Shown: positions 18,373-30,789, counted from the stretch's first letter. The stretch is DNA of 64,000 nt from Streptomyces sp. SCSIO 30461 (GCF_037023745.1 NZ_CP146101.1:2906001-2970000); one strand, 5' to 3'. The notes: generated from the letters alone by a model not told the origin. A program made the numbers and translations.

Positions 18373-19908
18373 CAACACCGTTGCGTTTGGCCTCTGAGCT
18401 GTACGTCAAGCCCTGCTGAACAGCGCAACGGGACCACCTGATAGATCAACGATCGGCGAAGAAAGTCGATCAAGGTCAGGGGTCCCGTTGCAGGAGAAGT
18501 CTGTCATCACGTCCACGATCGAGACAGCCCGGGGTGTGTTCGCGCCGGGTCATCTGGGGGAGTTGACCCAGATAGTGGACTTCGCTCTGGTGGACGCGGT
18601 GCTGGAGGAGACCGGCCGGCGCGAGAAGCGCCTGCGGCTGCTGCCTTCTCGGGTGGTGGTGTACTTCGTGCTCGCTCTCGCGCTGTTCGAACACCGCTCG
18701 TACCGCACGGTGTGGTCCAAGCTGACCGCCGCGCTGACCCCGCTTGCCCTGGTGTGTCCTGTGGTCTCCTCGCTGACGCGGGCCAGGCGCAGGGTGGGGG
18801 CCGCGCCTCTGCGGCGTCTGTTCGAGACGCTTGCCGGGCCCGTCGCCCGCCCTGGGCAGGAGGGGTCCTTCTGGCGGGGCCTGCGCACGGTGGCCGTCGA
18901 CGGGACCCTGCTGCACACCCCCGACGACGAGACGCTTACCTGGCGCTACCCCAAACGGGCCGGGGAGGGTCTGGAGTTCGGCTATCCGCTCCTGCGGGCT
19001 GCTGGCCCTGGTCGAGTGCGGCACCCGCGCGCTCATAGCCGCCGCTTTCGGACCGGAGTCCGAGGGTGAACTCCCCTATGCCAAACGGCTTCTGTCCTCC
19101 CTGGACCAGACGATGCTCCTGCTGGCCGACACGGCCTTCGATGGCAACGAGTTCCTTGATGCCGTCCATCAGAGCGGGGCGCGGTTCCTGGTGCGCTCCG
19201 GGGCCCGCCGCGTCCCCACCCCCGCCGGGCACCTGGGCGACGGCTCCTATATCGCCCGCATCGGCTACGGCGTCCTGCCGGTGCTGCTGCCGGTGCGCGT
19301 GATCGAGGCAACCGTCACCGTCACCCTGGCCGATGGCACCGTCCGCACCGAGCAGTGGCGGCTGATCACCAATCTGCTGGACCCCGTCCGTTTCCCGGCC
19401 GCCGAGCTCGTTGATCTATATCACCGCAGGTGGCAGGCGGAAACCACGTATTTCTCGATCAAAGCCACGATGCTCGACGGCCGCGTCTTGCGCTCCCGCA
19501 GCACCGACGGCCTCGACCAGGAGGTCTACGCCCTGCTCACCGCCTACCAGGCCCTGATCCGCGCCAGCGACGACGCCCTGACCGGACGGCCGGAAGTACC
19601 CAGGGAACGGATCAGTTTCACCGTCCTGCTGGCCGCCGCAACCAACACCGTCACCGCCGGCCATGGAATCTTCCCCGGCACCCCCATCGACCTGGTCGGC
19701 ACGATCGGCCACGCCGCCCTGAGCGACCTCCTGCCCGCCCACCGACGGCAACGAGTGAAGGCCCGCACCCGCAAGAACCCCACCAGCAAGTACGGACCGA
19801 ACGCCGGACAGCACCCCCAGAAGGCCCAGAACTACACCGTCCACACCACCGTCGCGTTCTTCGCCCACGGCCTCAACAGCCGCTCACGGCGCTAACGCAA
19901 CGGTGTTG
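18373..19908 (+). mobile_element. IS4-family element inside the ISL3
   Basis: Perfect 15-bp terminal repeats CAACACCGTTGCGTT (18373-18387) and AACGCAACGGTGTTG (19894-19908) enclose it. The 10-bp GATGCCAACT is directly repeated at 18363-18372 and 19909-19918. The duplicated target contains the ATG of the ISL3 transposase, so the insertion left a start codon on the downstream side. Confidence 0.9.
18488..19895 (+). pseudogene. IS4-family transposase with a single frameshift
   Basis: The first frame (GTG or TTG near 18488) encodes the N-terminus (GELTQIVDFALVDAVLEETG, RLLPSRVVVYFVLALALF, RTVAVDGTLLHTPDD with the first Asp). From about 19000 the homology continues in the next frame (LLALVECGTRALI, LLLADTAFDGNEF with the second Asp, LYHRRWQAETTYFSIK with the YREK-type Glu). 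One extra G in CTCCTGCGGG explains the break. The product would otherwise be about 468 residues. The defect may be a true mutation or a homopolymer error. Confidence 0.85.
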
Positions 19909-19909
19909 G

Positions 19910-21440
19910 ATGCCAACTACCTTATGGGGGACGGTGTTTTCCGGGCTGTCCGCACTGGTTGTCGAGGACGTGACGGACGGCGGTGACGCGGTCGTGCTCA
20001 CGGCTCGCACTCGGGATGTGGCGGTGCCGTGTCCGGTCTGCGGGATACCGACGGCGAAGGTGCACGGCTATCACCGCCGGTCACTGGCCGACGTGCCGGT
20101 CGATGGCCGCCCGGTCGTCGTGCGCCTGCGTGTGCGGCGGCTGGTCTGTCCGGTCCTGGGCTGTCGGCGGCAGACCTTCCGCGAGCAGATTCCCGGCCTG
20201 CTGGAGCGTCATCAGCGCCGCACGGTGCGGCTTGCCCAGCAGATATCCCAGGTGGCACGGGAGTTATGCGGCCGGGCGGCCGCACGCCTCGGGGGTCTGC
20301 TGGCCATGCCCGTCTCACGCAGCACCACGCTGCGTCATCTGCGACGCTTGCCGTTGCCGCGGCAGGCGGTCCCGCGGGTGATCGGCGTGGACGATTTCGC
20401 TCTGCGTCGCCGCCATCGTTACGCCACGATCATCACGGATGCCGAGACCGGCAGGCGCGTCGCGGTCCTGCCCGACCGCGAGGCCGCCACACTGGAGTCC
20501 TGGCTGAGCGAACATGCCGGGATCGAGGTCGTCTGCCGGGACGGCTCGGCCACCTATGCCGAAGCAGTCCGCCGGGCTCTGCCCGATGCGGTGCAGGTCA
20601 GTGACCGATGGCACCTCTGGCGGAACCTCTGTGACAAGGTCCAGCTCGAAGTCCGCGCGCATGCCGGCTGCTGGGCCACCATCAACCCGCCCCGTCCCGG
20701 CGGAGTGCGTGAGCAGACCACTCGCGAGCGCTGGAACAAGGTCCACGACCTCCTCGGCCAAGGCGTCGGCCTGCTCGACTGCTCCCACCGCCTGGGCGTG
20801 GCCCTGAAACACCGTCAAACGCTACGCCCGCATGCCCGAACCCCAGGCCCTGCGCATCGCTCCCGCCTACCGGCCCACCCTCGTCGACCCCTACCGCGAC
20901 CACCTGCGCCGTCGTCGAGCTGAGGAGCCGGCCGTCCCGGTCACCCACCTCCTCGAAGAGATCCGGGAACTGGGCTACACCGGCAGCGCGAACCTGCTGG
21001 TCCGCTACCTCAACCAGGGCCGCGCCGAAGGCAACCGCCCCGTCACCACCCCGCGCCACGCCAGCCGGCTCCTGCTCACCGACCCCGAGAATCTGCGCCC
21101 GAAGGAAACGACCCTGCTGGAGGAGATCGCCGCGGCCTGCCCGGAAATGACCGCGCTCGCCGGTCTCGTACACGGTTTCGCCGCCCTGCTGAAACCGGCC
21201 GAGGGCAACGACGTGAAACTCACCGAGTGGATCGCCACCGCCCGCGCTGGCGCACTGCCCCACCTGCACAGTTTCACCAACGGCCTCGAAATCGACCGGG
21301 CCGCCGTCGACGCCGGCCTCACCCTGCCGTACCACAACGGCCGCACCGAGGGCGTCAACACTCGCACCAAGAGGATCATGAGACAGATGCACGGACGCGC
21401 CGGATTCGACCTCCTCCGCCACCGCATCCTCCTGCCCTGA
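19910..21440 (+). pseudogene. ISL3-family transposase with a single frameshift
   Basis: ATG 19910 lies in the IS4 target duplication. The first frame gives the CxxC zinc motifs (VPCPVCGIPTAKVHGY), the HTH_29-like region and the catalytic core (VIGVDDFALRRRHRYATII, VVCRDGSATYAEAV, SDRWHLWRNLCDKV). At about 20806 one extra A (CTGAAACACC) shifts the frame; the rest follows in another frame (RYARMPEPQALR ... LPYHNGRTEGVNTRTKRIMR) and ends at 21440. DDE_Tnp_ISL3 residues are otherwise all present. Confidence 0.85.
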
Positions 21441-21591
21441 TGGCTACCCGACGTCACCACCGACTACGGGCCAGAGCCGCTCGTTTGACAGACCCCGGCA
21501 TGGCACTCGGTCGACCCCGAGGAACGAGTACGCCGAGCGCGCCACCAGCTCCGGGTGTGTCAATTTAACGGCTGATCTTGGTTGTTGAGGT

Positions 21592-22147
21592 TCAGTTGTT
21601 GGCCGGGGTGAGCCGGCCCTCGAAGGCGATCTGGAACGCGTTGAGGGGGCCTTCCAGCGCATGGTCCACCTCTTGCGGCCCTTGCCGGTCGGGTCGAGGC
21701 TCATCAGTGCCATGTAGACGCACTTGAGGGCGGCGGCTTCGTTGGGGAAGTGTCCGCGGGCCCTCACGGCCTTGCGTATGAGAGCGTTGACGCTCTCAAT
21801 GGCGTTCGTCGAGCAGATGACCTTGCGGATCTCGACGTCGAAGGAGAGGAAGGGCACGAACTCGGCCCAGGCGTTCTCCCAGAGCTTGATGATCGCCGGA
21901 TACTTCCGGCCCCAGGCGTCCTGGAACTCCCCGAACCGTTCCACCGCGGCGTCCTCGCTCGGGGCGGTGTAGACGGGCTTGAGTGCTTTGGCGGCCTTGT
22001 CCCAGTCCTGGCGGGCCGCGTAACGGAAGCTGTTGCGCAGGAGGTGAACCACGCAGGTCTGAACAATCGTGCGAGGCCAGACGGTCTCCACCGCCTCCGG
22101 CAGGCCCTTGAGCCCGTCGCAGACCAGCATCAGCACGTCGTCCAGGC
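21592..22147 (-). pseudogene. IS256 transposase, C-terminal third
   Basis: The minus-strand frame reads GLDDVLMLVCDGLKGLPEAV (catalytic Asp), VVHLLRNSFRYAAR, WENAWAEFVPFLSF, NAIESVNALIRKAV and the family C-terminus NAFQIAFEGRL ending at TGA 21592. One C is missing in a run near 21640, which shifts the frame before the end. The 5' border at 22147 is the insertion point of the IS4 element. Confidence 0.85.
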
Positions 22148-22161
22148 CCAAGGCCGCGGAG

Positions 22162-22897
22162 TTAAGCGCCGGGACCGTCCGTCAAGAGGGTCGTCTTCCA
22201 TGCGTCGGCGAGTGTGTATGTCCCGTAGGCGATCTTCTTGAGCAGGCCCTCGGCGGCCCACTGGCTCATCTGGGTTGCGAAGCTCCTCGTGCTGTGGATA
22301 CCCAGCGCGAGGGTGACTTCTCGTGGGCGCCAGGCGCGTTCGGGATCGGCAGCCATGAGATGGAAGACTCTGTTCCTGTTGCCGGCTCCCATGGGGCGGA
22401 TGCCCGCGACTGCCTTGCGTAGGTCCTCAGGTTGCCTCTCCGGCGGTTCGGGTGGACATGCGGGTGCGGAGCGGAGAGCCACGGTCAGTGCGGTGATCTT
22501 CCTGCTCTGTCGTGGTCTGAGTTCGGCAGGTCTGGTGGGATATCGGTTGCGTCCCGCCTTCACGGCGCGTGCACTGGTACGAAGGCGCCGTGGTGGAAGC
22601 AGCCCCATGAGCAGGGCCGTTCCGATCCGGCCGACCAGCAGGCTCTGTCCGGTGAGTTGGTCGTCGGCTCTGGCGAGGACGAGCTGGTCGCGGGCTGTCT
22701 CCAAGGCGATGGTGAAGCTGGCGCGGTCCGGGTCGGTCCCGGGGCGGGACTCCACGGCGTCGCCATGGCCGTCCGCAGGATCTGGTAGATGGTCAGCTGG
22801 GCCCACAGTTCCTGTTCCAGGCCCGCGGGATCCTGTGAGCGCAGCACGAGTCCGTGCTGCAGCGTGTACCGAAGCGCGTAATAGGCCGATTCGTGTT
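22162..22897 (-). pseudogene. IS4 transposase, exon 2 (frameshifted)
   Basis: Immediately after the intron the frame reads E-HESAYYALRYTLQHG and LRSQDPAGLEQELWAQLTIY, the region after the catalytic Glu. A missing G near 22760 shifts the frame; homology continues in the next frame (DRASFTIALETARDQLVLAR, then FHLMAADPERAWRPREVTLAL and GLLKKIAYGTYTL) to TAA in the terminal repeat. The tail looks like a winged helix, as seen in this IS4 subgroup. Confidence 0.8.
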
Positions 22898-22976
22898 GTC
22901 GGGTAGGTGCGGCGCATTGCTGCGCCGCACCCCCCTCAGAACCGGACGGGCGGCGTTAACCGCATCCGGCTCAAGC
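22898..22976 (-). ncRNA. Group II intron domains V and VI
   Basis: On the minus strand GAGCCGGATGCGGTTAACGC begins a hairpin that closes with CCGTCCGGTTCTGA, the typical domain V catalytic hairpin with the AGC-like triad near its base. It is followed by a GTGCGGCGC/GCGCCGCAC stem with a loop AGCAAT (domain VI, source of the branch-point A) and then the AY 3' end. Confidence 0.85.
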
Positions 22977-23012
22977 AGGCCCTGAAGGCCCACGGGCAGC
23001 CAGAATGGCTGG

Positions 23013-24585
23013 TCAGCGTGGTTCACTGCCGCCGCGCCAGCGGTGGCAGTGAACGTGGGTGAGTCGGAAGGCGACGGGATCGTCGGACTGGCTTCCGTCC
23101 GCTTCGGCGGTGAGCGCGTTTGCGCGTACCGCCGTCCGGATCGCCCGCAGCCACTGCTCCCATTCCTGGGGGCTCTGCGGCTGCTGGTCGGCGTGCAGGA
23201 GAAGCGTTCCGCAGAGCGGGCACCGGCCGTGCTGTCCTTGGAGCAGACTCAGCAGGCGCGTGCTGAGCGGGGGCTTGTTCCTGCGTCGCCGCGAGGCCCA
23301 GTACTCGGTCAGCGCCGGGTCGTCCACGGACGCCCCTTTGACGACGAGTTGATGTCTGACGATCCTGGTCCAGGCGAATTTGGTGAGGTAGCGGCCGCTC
23401 TCGCGGTCACCGAACACCCACCGGTCCTGCCGGGACTCGTTGAACCGGCCGAAATACCGGGAGGTCACCCAGCCGTTCGGCTTGTTCGGGTGTGTGTGGC
23501 GGGCCCACTTGTAGACCAGCCTCCACACATGGTTGTCCAGCGAGGCGAACACCTCACTGGAGACCACTCCCCGAAAGTAGGCAGCCCAGCCCCGGATGAT
23601 CGGGTTGAGCTTGGCGATCATCGCCGCCGCGTTCTGCCCCCGAAGGGCCAGCACCTCGGCGGCGAGCCGTGCCCGGATCCGTCGCACGGATGCCTTGCTC
23701 GGCTTGATCAGCAGCATGCCGTGGTAGCGGCGGACGGTGAAGCCCAGGAAGTCGCAGCCCTCGTCGAGGTGCGCGATGCGCGTCTTGTCCTCGTTGAAGG
23801 CCAGACCCCGGGGCCTGAGCCACCGGGCGAGCCGCTCCTTGACCTGTTGCGCCTCGTCACGACTGTGACAGAGCACCACCAGGTCGTCGGCGTACCTGAC
23901 CAGAGTCGGCGAGCCGACTGCCAGTTCACCAGCCCGTGGGCCGGTGAGCCGGTAGTGGACTCCGGCAGCCTCTTCCATCCCGTGCAAGGCCACGTTCATC
24001 AGCGCCGGGGAGATGATCCCGCCTTGCGGAACCCCCTCCTCGGTCGGGGCGAGAACGCCGCGGTCGAGTACTCCCGCCTTGAGCCACTGCTCGACCAGCC
24101 CCCGGGCGGGGAACTGTCCGATCGAGGCCATGAGGCGGTCGTGATCGATGCGGTCGAACGCCGCTGCCAGGTCTGCGTCAAGGACCCACTGGCGCTTCGG
24201 GCTCTTGCCCTTGGCGGCCAGGAAGATCGCTCCGATCGCGTCGTGGCAGCCACGGCCGGGACGAAATCCATAGGATCTCGGCTCGAACCGTGCCTCCCAC
24301 TCGGGTTCCAGCGCGTTCAGCGTCACGGCTTGAAGACACCGGTCGATGATCACGGGAATTCCGAGGCCGCGCTGACGGCCATTGGCCTTGGGGATATAGA
24401 CCCGCCTGACGGGCAAGGGTCTCCACGGCGCTGCCCGGTGCTGCATCCAGTCGGCCAGTTCGGCCTTCCCCTGGGGCAGCAGGACAACCCGGCCGTCGAT
24501 CCCTGCCGTCTTGCGGCCAGCGTTGATCTCCGTCACCCGCCGCACGCTCACCAGCGTGTTGGAGCGGGAGCGGAGCATTAGTTTC
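23013..24585 (-). pseudogene. ltrA: Group II intron reverse transcriptase-maturase, main part
   Basis: This piece carries the RT domain (VYIPKANGRQRGLGIP, VLDADLAAAFDRIDHDRLM with motif A Asp, GVPQGGIISPALMN, LVRYADDLVVLCHS with the catalytic YADD), a maturase X domain (LNPIIRGWAAYFRGVV) and a C-terminal HNH-type endonuclease region (RCPLCGTLLL ... HVHCHRW). The N-terminal piece is at 25903-26105; the IS3 sits between codons for LQ and KLMLRSRS. Excision of the IS3 would restore one frame, so the ORF was intact before that insertion. Confidence 0.88.
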
Positions 24586-24637
24586 TGAATCGCCCCGGGT
24601 TTGATGGAGACATCGAAGACCCGGAAGGATGCCGATC

Positions 24638-25872
<1,235 letters not shown>

Positions 25873-25902
25873 CTCACACTCCACGAAACCCGGGGCTTGA
25901 CA

Positions 25903-26105
25903 TTCTGGAGATTGCGGACCTTCTTGAGGTCCCCTGCCTGCGATGCCGTGAAGATCCGCTGCCTCAGCCGCCGTACTTCGTTCTCCGCGCCCTGCCAGTC
26001 GATCGACTGCCAGTCGGTGATGTCGTCCTCAGGTCCGTTCGCCGTGACGGCACTGTCGTCCTGGACGGTGTCCGCCACGGGAGATGTTGTCGCCACGGTG
26101 TCCAA
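25903..26105 (-). pseudogene. N-terminal piece of the intron reverse transcriptase
   Basis: TTG at 26105 starts a frame with GPEDDITDWQSIDWQ and VRRLRQRIFTASQAGDLKKV, the standard N-terminus (RT-0 region) of these actinobacterial maturases. It is cut after RNLQ by the IS3. The 26106-26769 stretch upstream is intron RNA domains I-IV sequence and holds no gene. Confidence 0.8.
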
Positions 26106-26769
26106 CTTGCCCTTCGGTTTCAGCGTTGATGGTCATCCGGTCCTCACAGGCCCACCTGACCCACGTCAGCACCCTTGCGGGTCCGGGCTGAGCCCGTATC
26201 CGGCCGGTTATGCGAGGCGACCAGCGGAGGCGCTGGTCATCTGCCCCGGTTTCCCGCTGCCTTTCGGCGACCGGCGTTGGCTTCTTGGGTCATCCTGTGC
26301 CCGCTGGGGAGTTGGGCCTTCCTTACGGTCGGCTGACCGGACGCTGTCGCGTCCGGACCCCAGCGGGGTTTCCACGTTCCACACGAGTGAGATACGACCG
26401 GGGTGGGTGCCCCCTAAACTCCGGGACGGCGATGCTCTCCCGGCTGACGTTGGGTCTTCAGCCGGCGCCTGCCGCTTCTCAGCGACCAGTCCTGCACCCC
26501 GCTGGAGCAGTCCATCGGCGGGGCCCACGATCACGAAGCATCATCAGGGGTTCACTTGCGTTCACCCGTCCGGTCTTCCCCTTGCCTGTAATCCCCGGAT
26601 GGCACGGGGGCCCTTGGGCTTCTCCTTCGAGCTCCACACCCCGCCGTTACCGGCGACGCATGTCGAAGTGGGGACGGGCCTTGAGCACTGGCCCGGAACT
26701 ACGCTGTCGACATCAAGTCGATCCTCCGATCAGGTAGTTCACTCAATCTCGTGCGACTTCGTGTCGCAC

Positions 26770-27709
26770 CCCACCGTTCGTGATAGAGCCCGACCAGGGT
26801 TTCGGCCGGATCGCGGCGGTGATCCAGCAGCGTGGTGGCGATGCGGTACTGCTCACAGAGCGTCTCTCCGGTCGCAGTGCTCATGGTGATCGTCGAGTCG
26901 ATGACCCGCGGCTTGAGCGTGCCCATCCGTGTCAAGTACGAGCCGTCGGGTAGCACCGCCAAGATGGCCGGGCGACGTCGGGCGGTGATCCGGATGACGA
27001 ACTGCGCGCCGGTGGCCGCCGTGTCGGACAGGAAGTCGTCCGCGTCGAAGCCGCGGTCGGCGAGGACGAGCATGGTGGCGTTCACCAACCGCAGCAGTCG
27101 GCGGGCGTACGCGGCCTCGTACTCATTCGTCGGCCCGAACTCGGCCCCGAGGAGCCCGCGGGTGCCGGTCTCGCACAGTGTCATCAGGCGCATCATGGGG
27201 TATCCGGCCCAGCCGAGTCGGGCCTGGACTTTGCCCAGCCAGGCCCGGTTCCGTTCGCAGTCGGGGACTTTGATGGCACTGCAGCCGTCGAAGGCGACGG
27301 TTCGCCAGCGTCGGTAGCAGGTGCCTGGGGTGGTGGGCTGCGCGATGGGGCCGGCGACCACGTCGAACAGTGCCTTCAGCGGAGCCGGCCCCAGGCGCCG
27401 TCGCAGACAACGAAGGGCCTTCTCGCTCGGCCGGCTTGCGTTCCGCCTCGCGAGTCCGGCCGTCAGCTTGTCCCATACCCGGAGATAGCCCAGCGCGGGG
27501 AACAGGGACAGGGCCAGGATGAAGTACACCCCGACGCGTGACGGAAGGAGACGCCGCCGACGCTCAAGGACCCGGCTCTCCTCCAGGACCGCATCGACGA
27601 GTTCAACGGGAAGATACCGAGTCAGGTCTCCCAAGTGGCCCGGCGCGAGAAGGAGTTCTTCTTCACGTCCATGGGGTTCGGGCACGGTGGTGGCACACTG
27701 GCTGGTCAA
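26770..27709 (-). pseudogene. IS4 transposase, exon 1
   Basis: The frame reads GHLGDLTRYLPVELVDAVLE, RLLPSRVGVYFILALSLFP, RTVAFDGCSAIKVPD (first Asp), MLVLADRGFDADDF (second Asp) and ends in ETLVGLYHERW, where the intron begins. It is a distant relative of the IS4 gene at 18488-19895. The exon itself has no break; the whole gene is disrupted by the intron and by a frameshift in exon 2. Confidence 0.88.
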
Positions 27710-27837
27710 CGGGACCTCTTCGGCGAGTAGATCTTGGTCGATCCCTCACCTACCAGAGGTCCCGTTGCCACATCCGCCGCATACAGCGAGATCACCCTCT
27801 TGACGGACGGTCCCGGCGCTTAACTCCGCGGCCTTGC

Positions 27838-28083
27838 GTCCAGGCCGCGGTTCTTCAGCTCGGTGAACACGTGCAGCCAGTACTTCGCGCCCTCGCCGCC
27901 GTCGCCGGCCCAGATGCCGAGGATGTCGCGGGTGCCCTCGGCCGTGACGGCCATCACGACATAGATCGGCCGGTTCGCGACCTGACCATCCCGAATCTTG
28001 ACGTTGATGGCGTCCACGAACAGGACCGGATAGACGCGGTCCAGTGGGCGGTTCTGCCATTCGGCCATGCCCTCCATCACCTT
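27838..28083 (-). pseudogene. IS256 transposase, middle piece
   Basis: Minus-strand reading gives KVMEGMAEWQNRPLDRVYPV, LFVDAINVKIRDGQVANRPI (first catalytic Asp) and ILGIWAGDGGEGAKYWLHVF, ending in ELKNRGLD at the IS4 insertion border. On the 5' side it stops at the IS110 border just before KVMEGM. It fits exactly between the N- and C-terminal pieces. Confidence 0.85.
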
Positions 28084-28100
28084 GATGCTCCTATCGTCGG

Positions 28101-29315
28101 TCAAGCGGCGGTGAGCCACTGGCGGTAGGCATCGGCGAAGGCGTCGTCGCGGCGGAGGCCGCGTTCGATGTTGGAGATGACGGCGGGCCACACGCCGAAG
28201 TGGTTGGCGGCGGCGGTGAGAGTGATGTTTTTCGTCTGCCGGGCCGGACGGAGGTCCGCGATCTCGGGGACTTGGACCGGGGTGGTCAAGAGCCAGAAGA
28301 CCTCGCGGGCTATCGCGCGTTTGAGCAGTCGGATGATCTCCTTCTTCGTGCGTCCGGCGGTGGTCTGTCGGGCGACGTACTCGCGGGTGCGCCGGCATCG
28401 GGCCATCCTCACGAGCGCGATGCGGTAGAGAGCGGCGTTGGCCGCCCGGTCGCCGCCCCGGGAGAGCCGGTGCCGGTTCGTCTTCCCGCTCGAAGCGGGG
28501 ACGGGTGCCGCGCCGCACAGGGCGGCGAAGGAAGCCTCCGTGCGAAGGCGGGCCGGGTTCGCACCGGCGGTGATCAGCAGCTGGGCGGCGGTGTCCGGAC
28601 CCACCCCATAGGCGGCACGCAAGCCTGGGTTGAGGATGGTGACCAGCTGGTCGAGCTCCCCGGTCAGGGCCGTGTGTTCCTCGGTCAGGCTCTGGACCCG
28701 CTTGGCCAGCGTCCGCAGGGCCGTCAGGAGCGGGGAGTGCGCGGGGTCGCTGGCCGGCCGGAGCCGGGCAAGGGTGGTGACGCGCTTGTCACCGGACAAT
28801 GCGCTGTACTTGGCGCGGATGGCGTCGGGGGCGGTGATCAGGAGGTGCGTGATCTGGTTGAGCGTCGCGGTGCGGGCCTTGATCGCCGAGCGGGCGGCGG
28901 TCTGCAGAGCGCGTATCCCGACGATGGCCCCGTCCTTCGGAGCGCTGGTCGCGCGTCCGGAGACGACGGCGCGGGCCGCGGCGTATGCGTCGATCGGGTC
29001 GGACTTGCCGATCCTGCGCCGTTCGGCCTTGTCGGGCCGGTTGACCTCGACGACGGCCAGGCCGGCCTGCCGGGCGGCGTGTGTGAAGCCGGAGCCGTAC
29101 GAGGACGTGCCCTCCACGCCGACGGCGGCGACGGTGCCGTGGGCCTCCAGGAAGACGATCGCGGCGGCGTATCCAGCAGCGTTGGTGGGGAATTGGGCGT
29201 CGGCGAGGTGCCCGCCCCGGTCGGTCACCACGGCGACGTGGATGGTGTCGGCGTGCGAGTCCACCCCGCCGACCACGAACTGGTCCCTCGTGTCCGCAGC
29301 CTCTGTGCCTGTCAT
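28101..29315 (-). CDS. IS110-family DEDD transposase
   Basis: This 404-residue transposase has the RuvC-like N-terminus (FVVGGVDSHADTIHVAVV, AVGVEGTSSYGSGF, KSDPIDAYAAARAV) and the C-terminal Tnp domain with the catalytic Ser region (LRTEASFAALCGAAPVPASS, GKTNRHRLSRGGDRAANAAL). A further 60-residue tail (ITLTAAANHFGVWPAVISNI) looks like an HTH. IS110 enzymes act with a bridge RNA from the element's own non-coding end; the flank upstream of this start is a candidate. The gene appears intact. It ends right at the border with the IS256 middle piece. Confidence 0.88.
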   Translation of the reverse strand: MTGTEAADTRDQFVVGGVDSHADTIHVAVVTDRGGHLADAQFPTNAAGYAAAIVFLEAHGTVAAVGVEGTSSYGSGFTHAARQAGLAVVEVNRPDKAERRRIGKSDPIDAYAAARAVVSGRATSAPKDGAIVGIRALQTAARSAIKARTATLNQITHLLITAPDAIRAKYSALSGDKRVTTLARLRPASDPAHSPLLTALRTLAKRVQSLTEEHTALTGELDQLVTILNPGLRAAYGVGPDTAAQLLITAGANPARLRTEASFAALCGAAPVPASSGKTNRHRLSRGGDRAANAALYRIALVRMARCRRTREYVARQTTAGRTKKEIIRLLKRAIAREVFWLLTTPVQVPEIADLRPARQTKNITLTAAANHFGVWPAVISNIERGLRRDDAFADAYRQWLTAA

Positions 29316-29630
29316 GCTGGAGATGCCTTCCTTGCCGAAGGTAGCTCCGGCCGGAAAGGGCAGACAGGACAGTCAGGGGGCCTCTTGCCAGGCTCCTGAC
29401 TTGTTGAATCGGACCCAGATGCTCGGTCTGCAGCCGTAGCGTCCAGGGTGTCGGTCGGCACGGGCCCGCAGTGCTCCTTGCCGCCGCTGGGCTGGCTCTC
29501 TCATAGCGTGCCGCCGCCGGCCGACACCCGCGCGGTGTGGTTCGACAGAGGCATGAGGACGACACGGTGACTTCAAGTCAGGATGCCCACCGCACTCCCT
29601 CCCCGGTCCCGTCGAGTGCAAGGCCATCCT
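29316..29630. other. Non-coding gap between two IS110 genes, candidate bridge-RNA source
   Basis: No gene is supported here. The stretch lies between two divergent IS110 transposase genes and includes G/C-rich inverted segments (for example around GTGTCGGTCGGCACGGGCC and GGCCGACACCCG near 29457-29530). IS110 elements carry a structured bridge RNA in a non-coding end, so one or two such RNAs may be encoded here. This is inference; no structure was computed. Confidence 0.3.
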
Positions 29631-30664
29631 GTGATCCTGATCGGTATCGACCCCCACAAGTCCTCCCACACCGCCGTCGCCGTCGACGCCTCTGGTCACC
29701 AGCTGGCCCGGCGCCGGTTCGTCGTCAACGCCGGAACCTTCCGGCAGCTCAGGACCTGGTGCGAGCAGTGGCCGAGCGGCGCTTCGCCGTCGAGGGCGCA
29801 GGCGGGCTCGGCCGCTCCCTCGCCCAGCAGCTGGCCGCCGCGGGCGAGCACGTGGTCGACGTGCCGGCCACGCTCTCGGCGCGGGCCCGGATGCTGGCCA
29901 CCGGCGGCAACCGCAAGACCGACGAGGCCGACGCCCGCCACGTCGCCCAAGTCGCCCTGTTCCGCCCCGACCTGCGACAGGTCGCCGCCGAAGATCAGAC
30001 CACGATCCTGCGGCTGCTGACCGAGCGGCGTGACGACCTGGTCCACGAGCGCACCCGTGTTCTGAACCGGCTCCACGCCGTCCTGCGCGACCTGCTGCCC
30101 GGCGGCGTGGCCACCGGCCTGTCCGCCGACAAGGCCGCCGCCGCGATGAAGGGCATCCGCCCCGTGACCGCCACGGACAACTGCCGCCGCGACATAGCCC
30201 GCGACCTGCTGGCCGACCTGCGACGCCTGGACCGACTGGTCAAGGACAACGAGATCCAGATGCGCGAGGCGCTGGCCGCGACCCGCACCACGCTCACCCG
30301 CCTCCCGGGTCTGGGCACCGTGCTGGCCGCCAAGGTCCTCGGACACGTCGGCGACGTCACCCGCTTCCCCACCGAGCACCACTTCGCCAGCTACACAGGC
30401 AGCGCGCCCCTGGACGCCTCCAGCGGCAACAACGTCCGCCACCGACTCAACACCGGCGGCAACCGCGCGCTCAACTCGGTCCTGCACACCATCGCCGTCT
30501 GCCAGATCCGCGACGGCGGACGCGGGCAGGACTACTACCTCCGCAAGATCAGCGAAGGAAAGACACCGTCCGAGGCCCGGCGGGCCCTGAAGCGACGGCT
30601 GTCCAACGTGGTCTACCGGATCATGAAGCGAGACCAACGGAACCCCCTCGCTCAGGCGGCTTGA
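29631..30664 (+). pseudogene. Second IS110-family transposase, frameshifted
   Basis: GTG 29631 opens VILIGIDPHKSSHTAVAVDA and QLRTWCEQW; after one missing G (GAGCAGTGG-CCGAG near 29775) the homology continues in another frame as ERRFAVEGAGGLGRSLAQQL, KTDEADARHVAQVAL, LTRLPGLGTVLAAKVLGHVG and NVRHRLNTGGNRALNSVLH to TGA 30664. It belongs to a different IS110 subgroup from the gene at 28101. It resembles the N-terminal remnant at 4736. Confidence 0.82.
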
Positions 30665-30789
30665 CACACAGAGGCGCTATGAAGTCACGGAAGCCCGACC
30701 GGAGCCCTGGGAACCGGGCCCCGGCGGTCGGACAGATCAAAGCAAGGACAGCCCAGCAGGACGTCAGTTGTCGGGGTACGACCTGAAGT

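Larger units (their letters stand above)
18302..21478 (+). mobile_element. ISL3-family element, interrupted by an IS4
   Basis: Terminal inverted repeats of at least 26 bp (GGCTCTGGCCCGTAGTCGGT... at 18302-18327 and its exact complement at 21453-21478) define the ends. The 8-bp GCTCGTTT is duplicated at 18294-18301 and 21479-21486, matching the 8-bp target duplication of ISL3. It is inserted in the terminal repeat region of an IS256 fragment. An IS4-family element (18373-19908) interrupts it at the transposase start codon. Confidence 0.9.
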
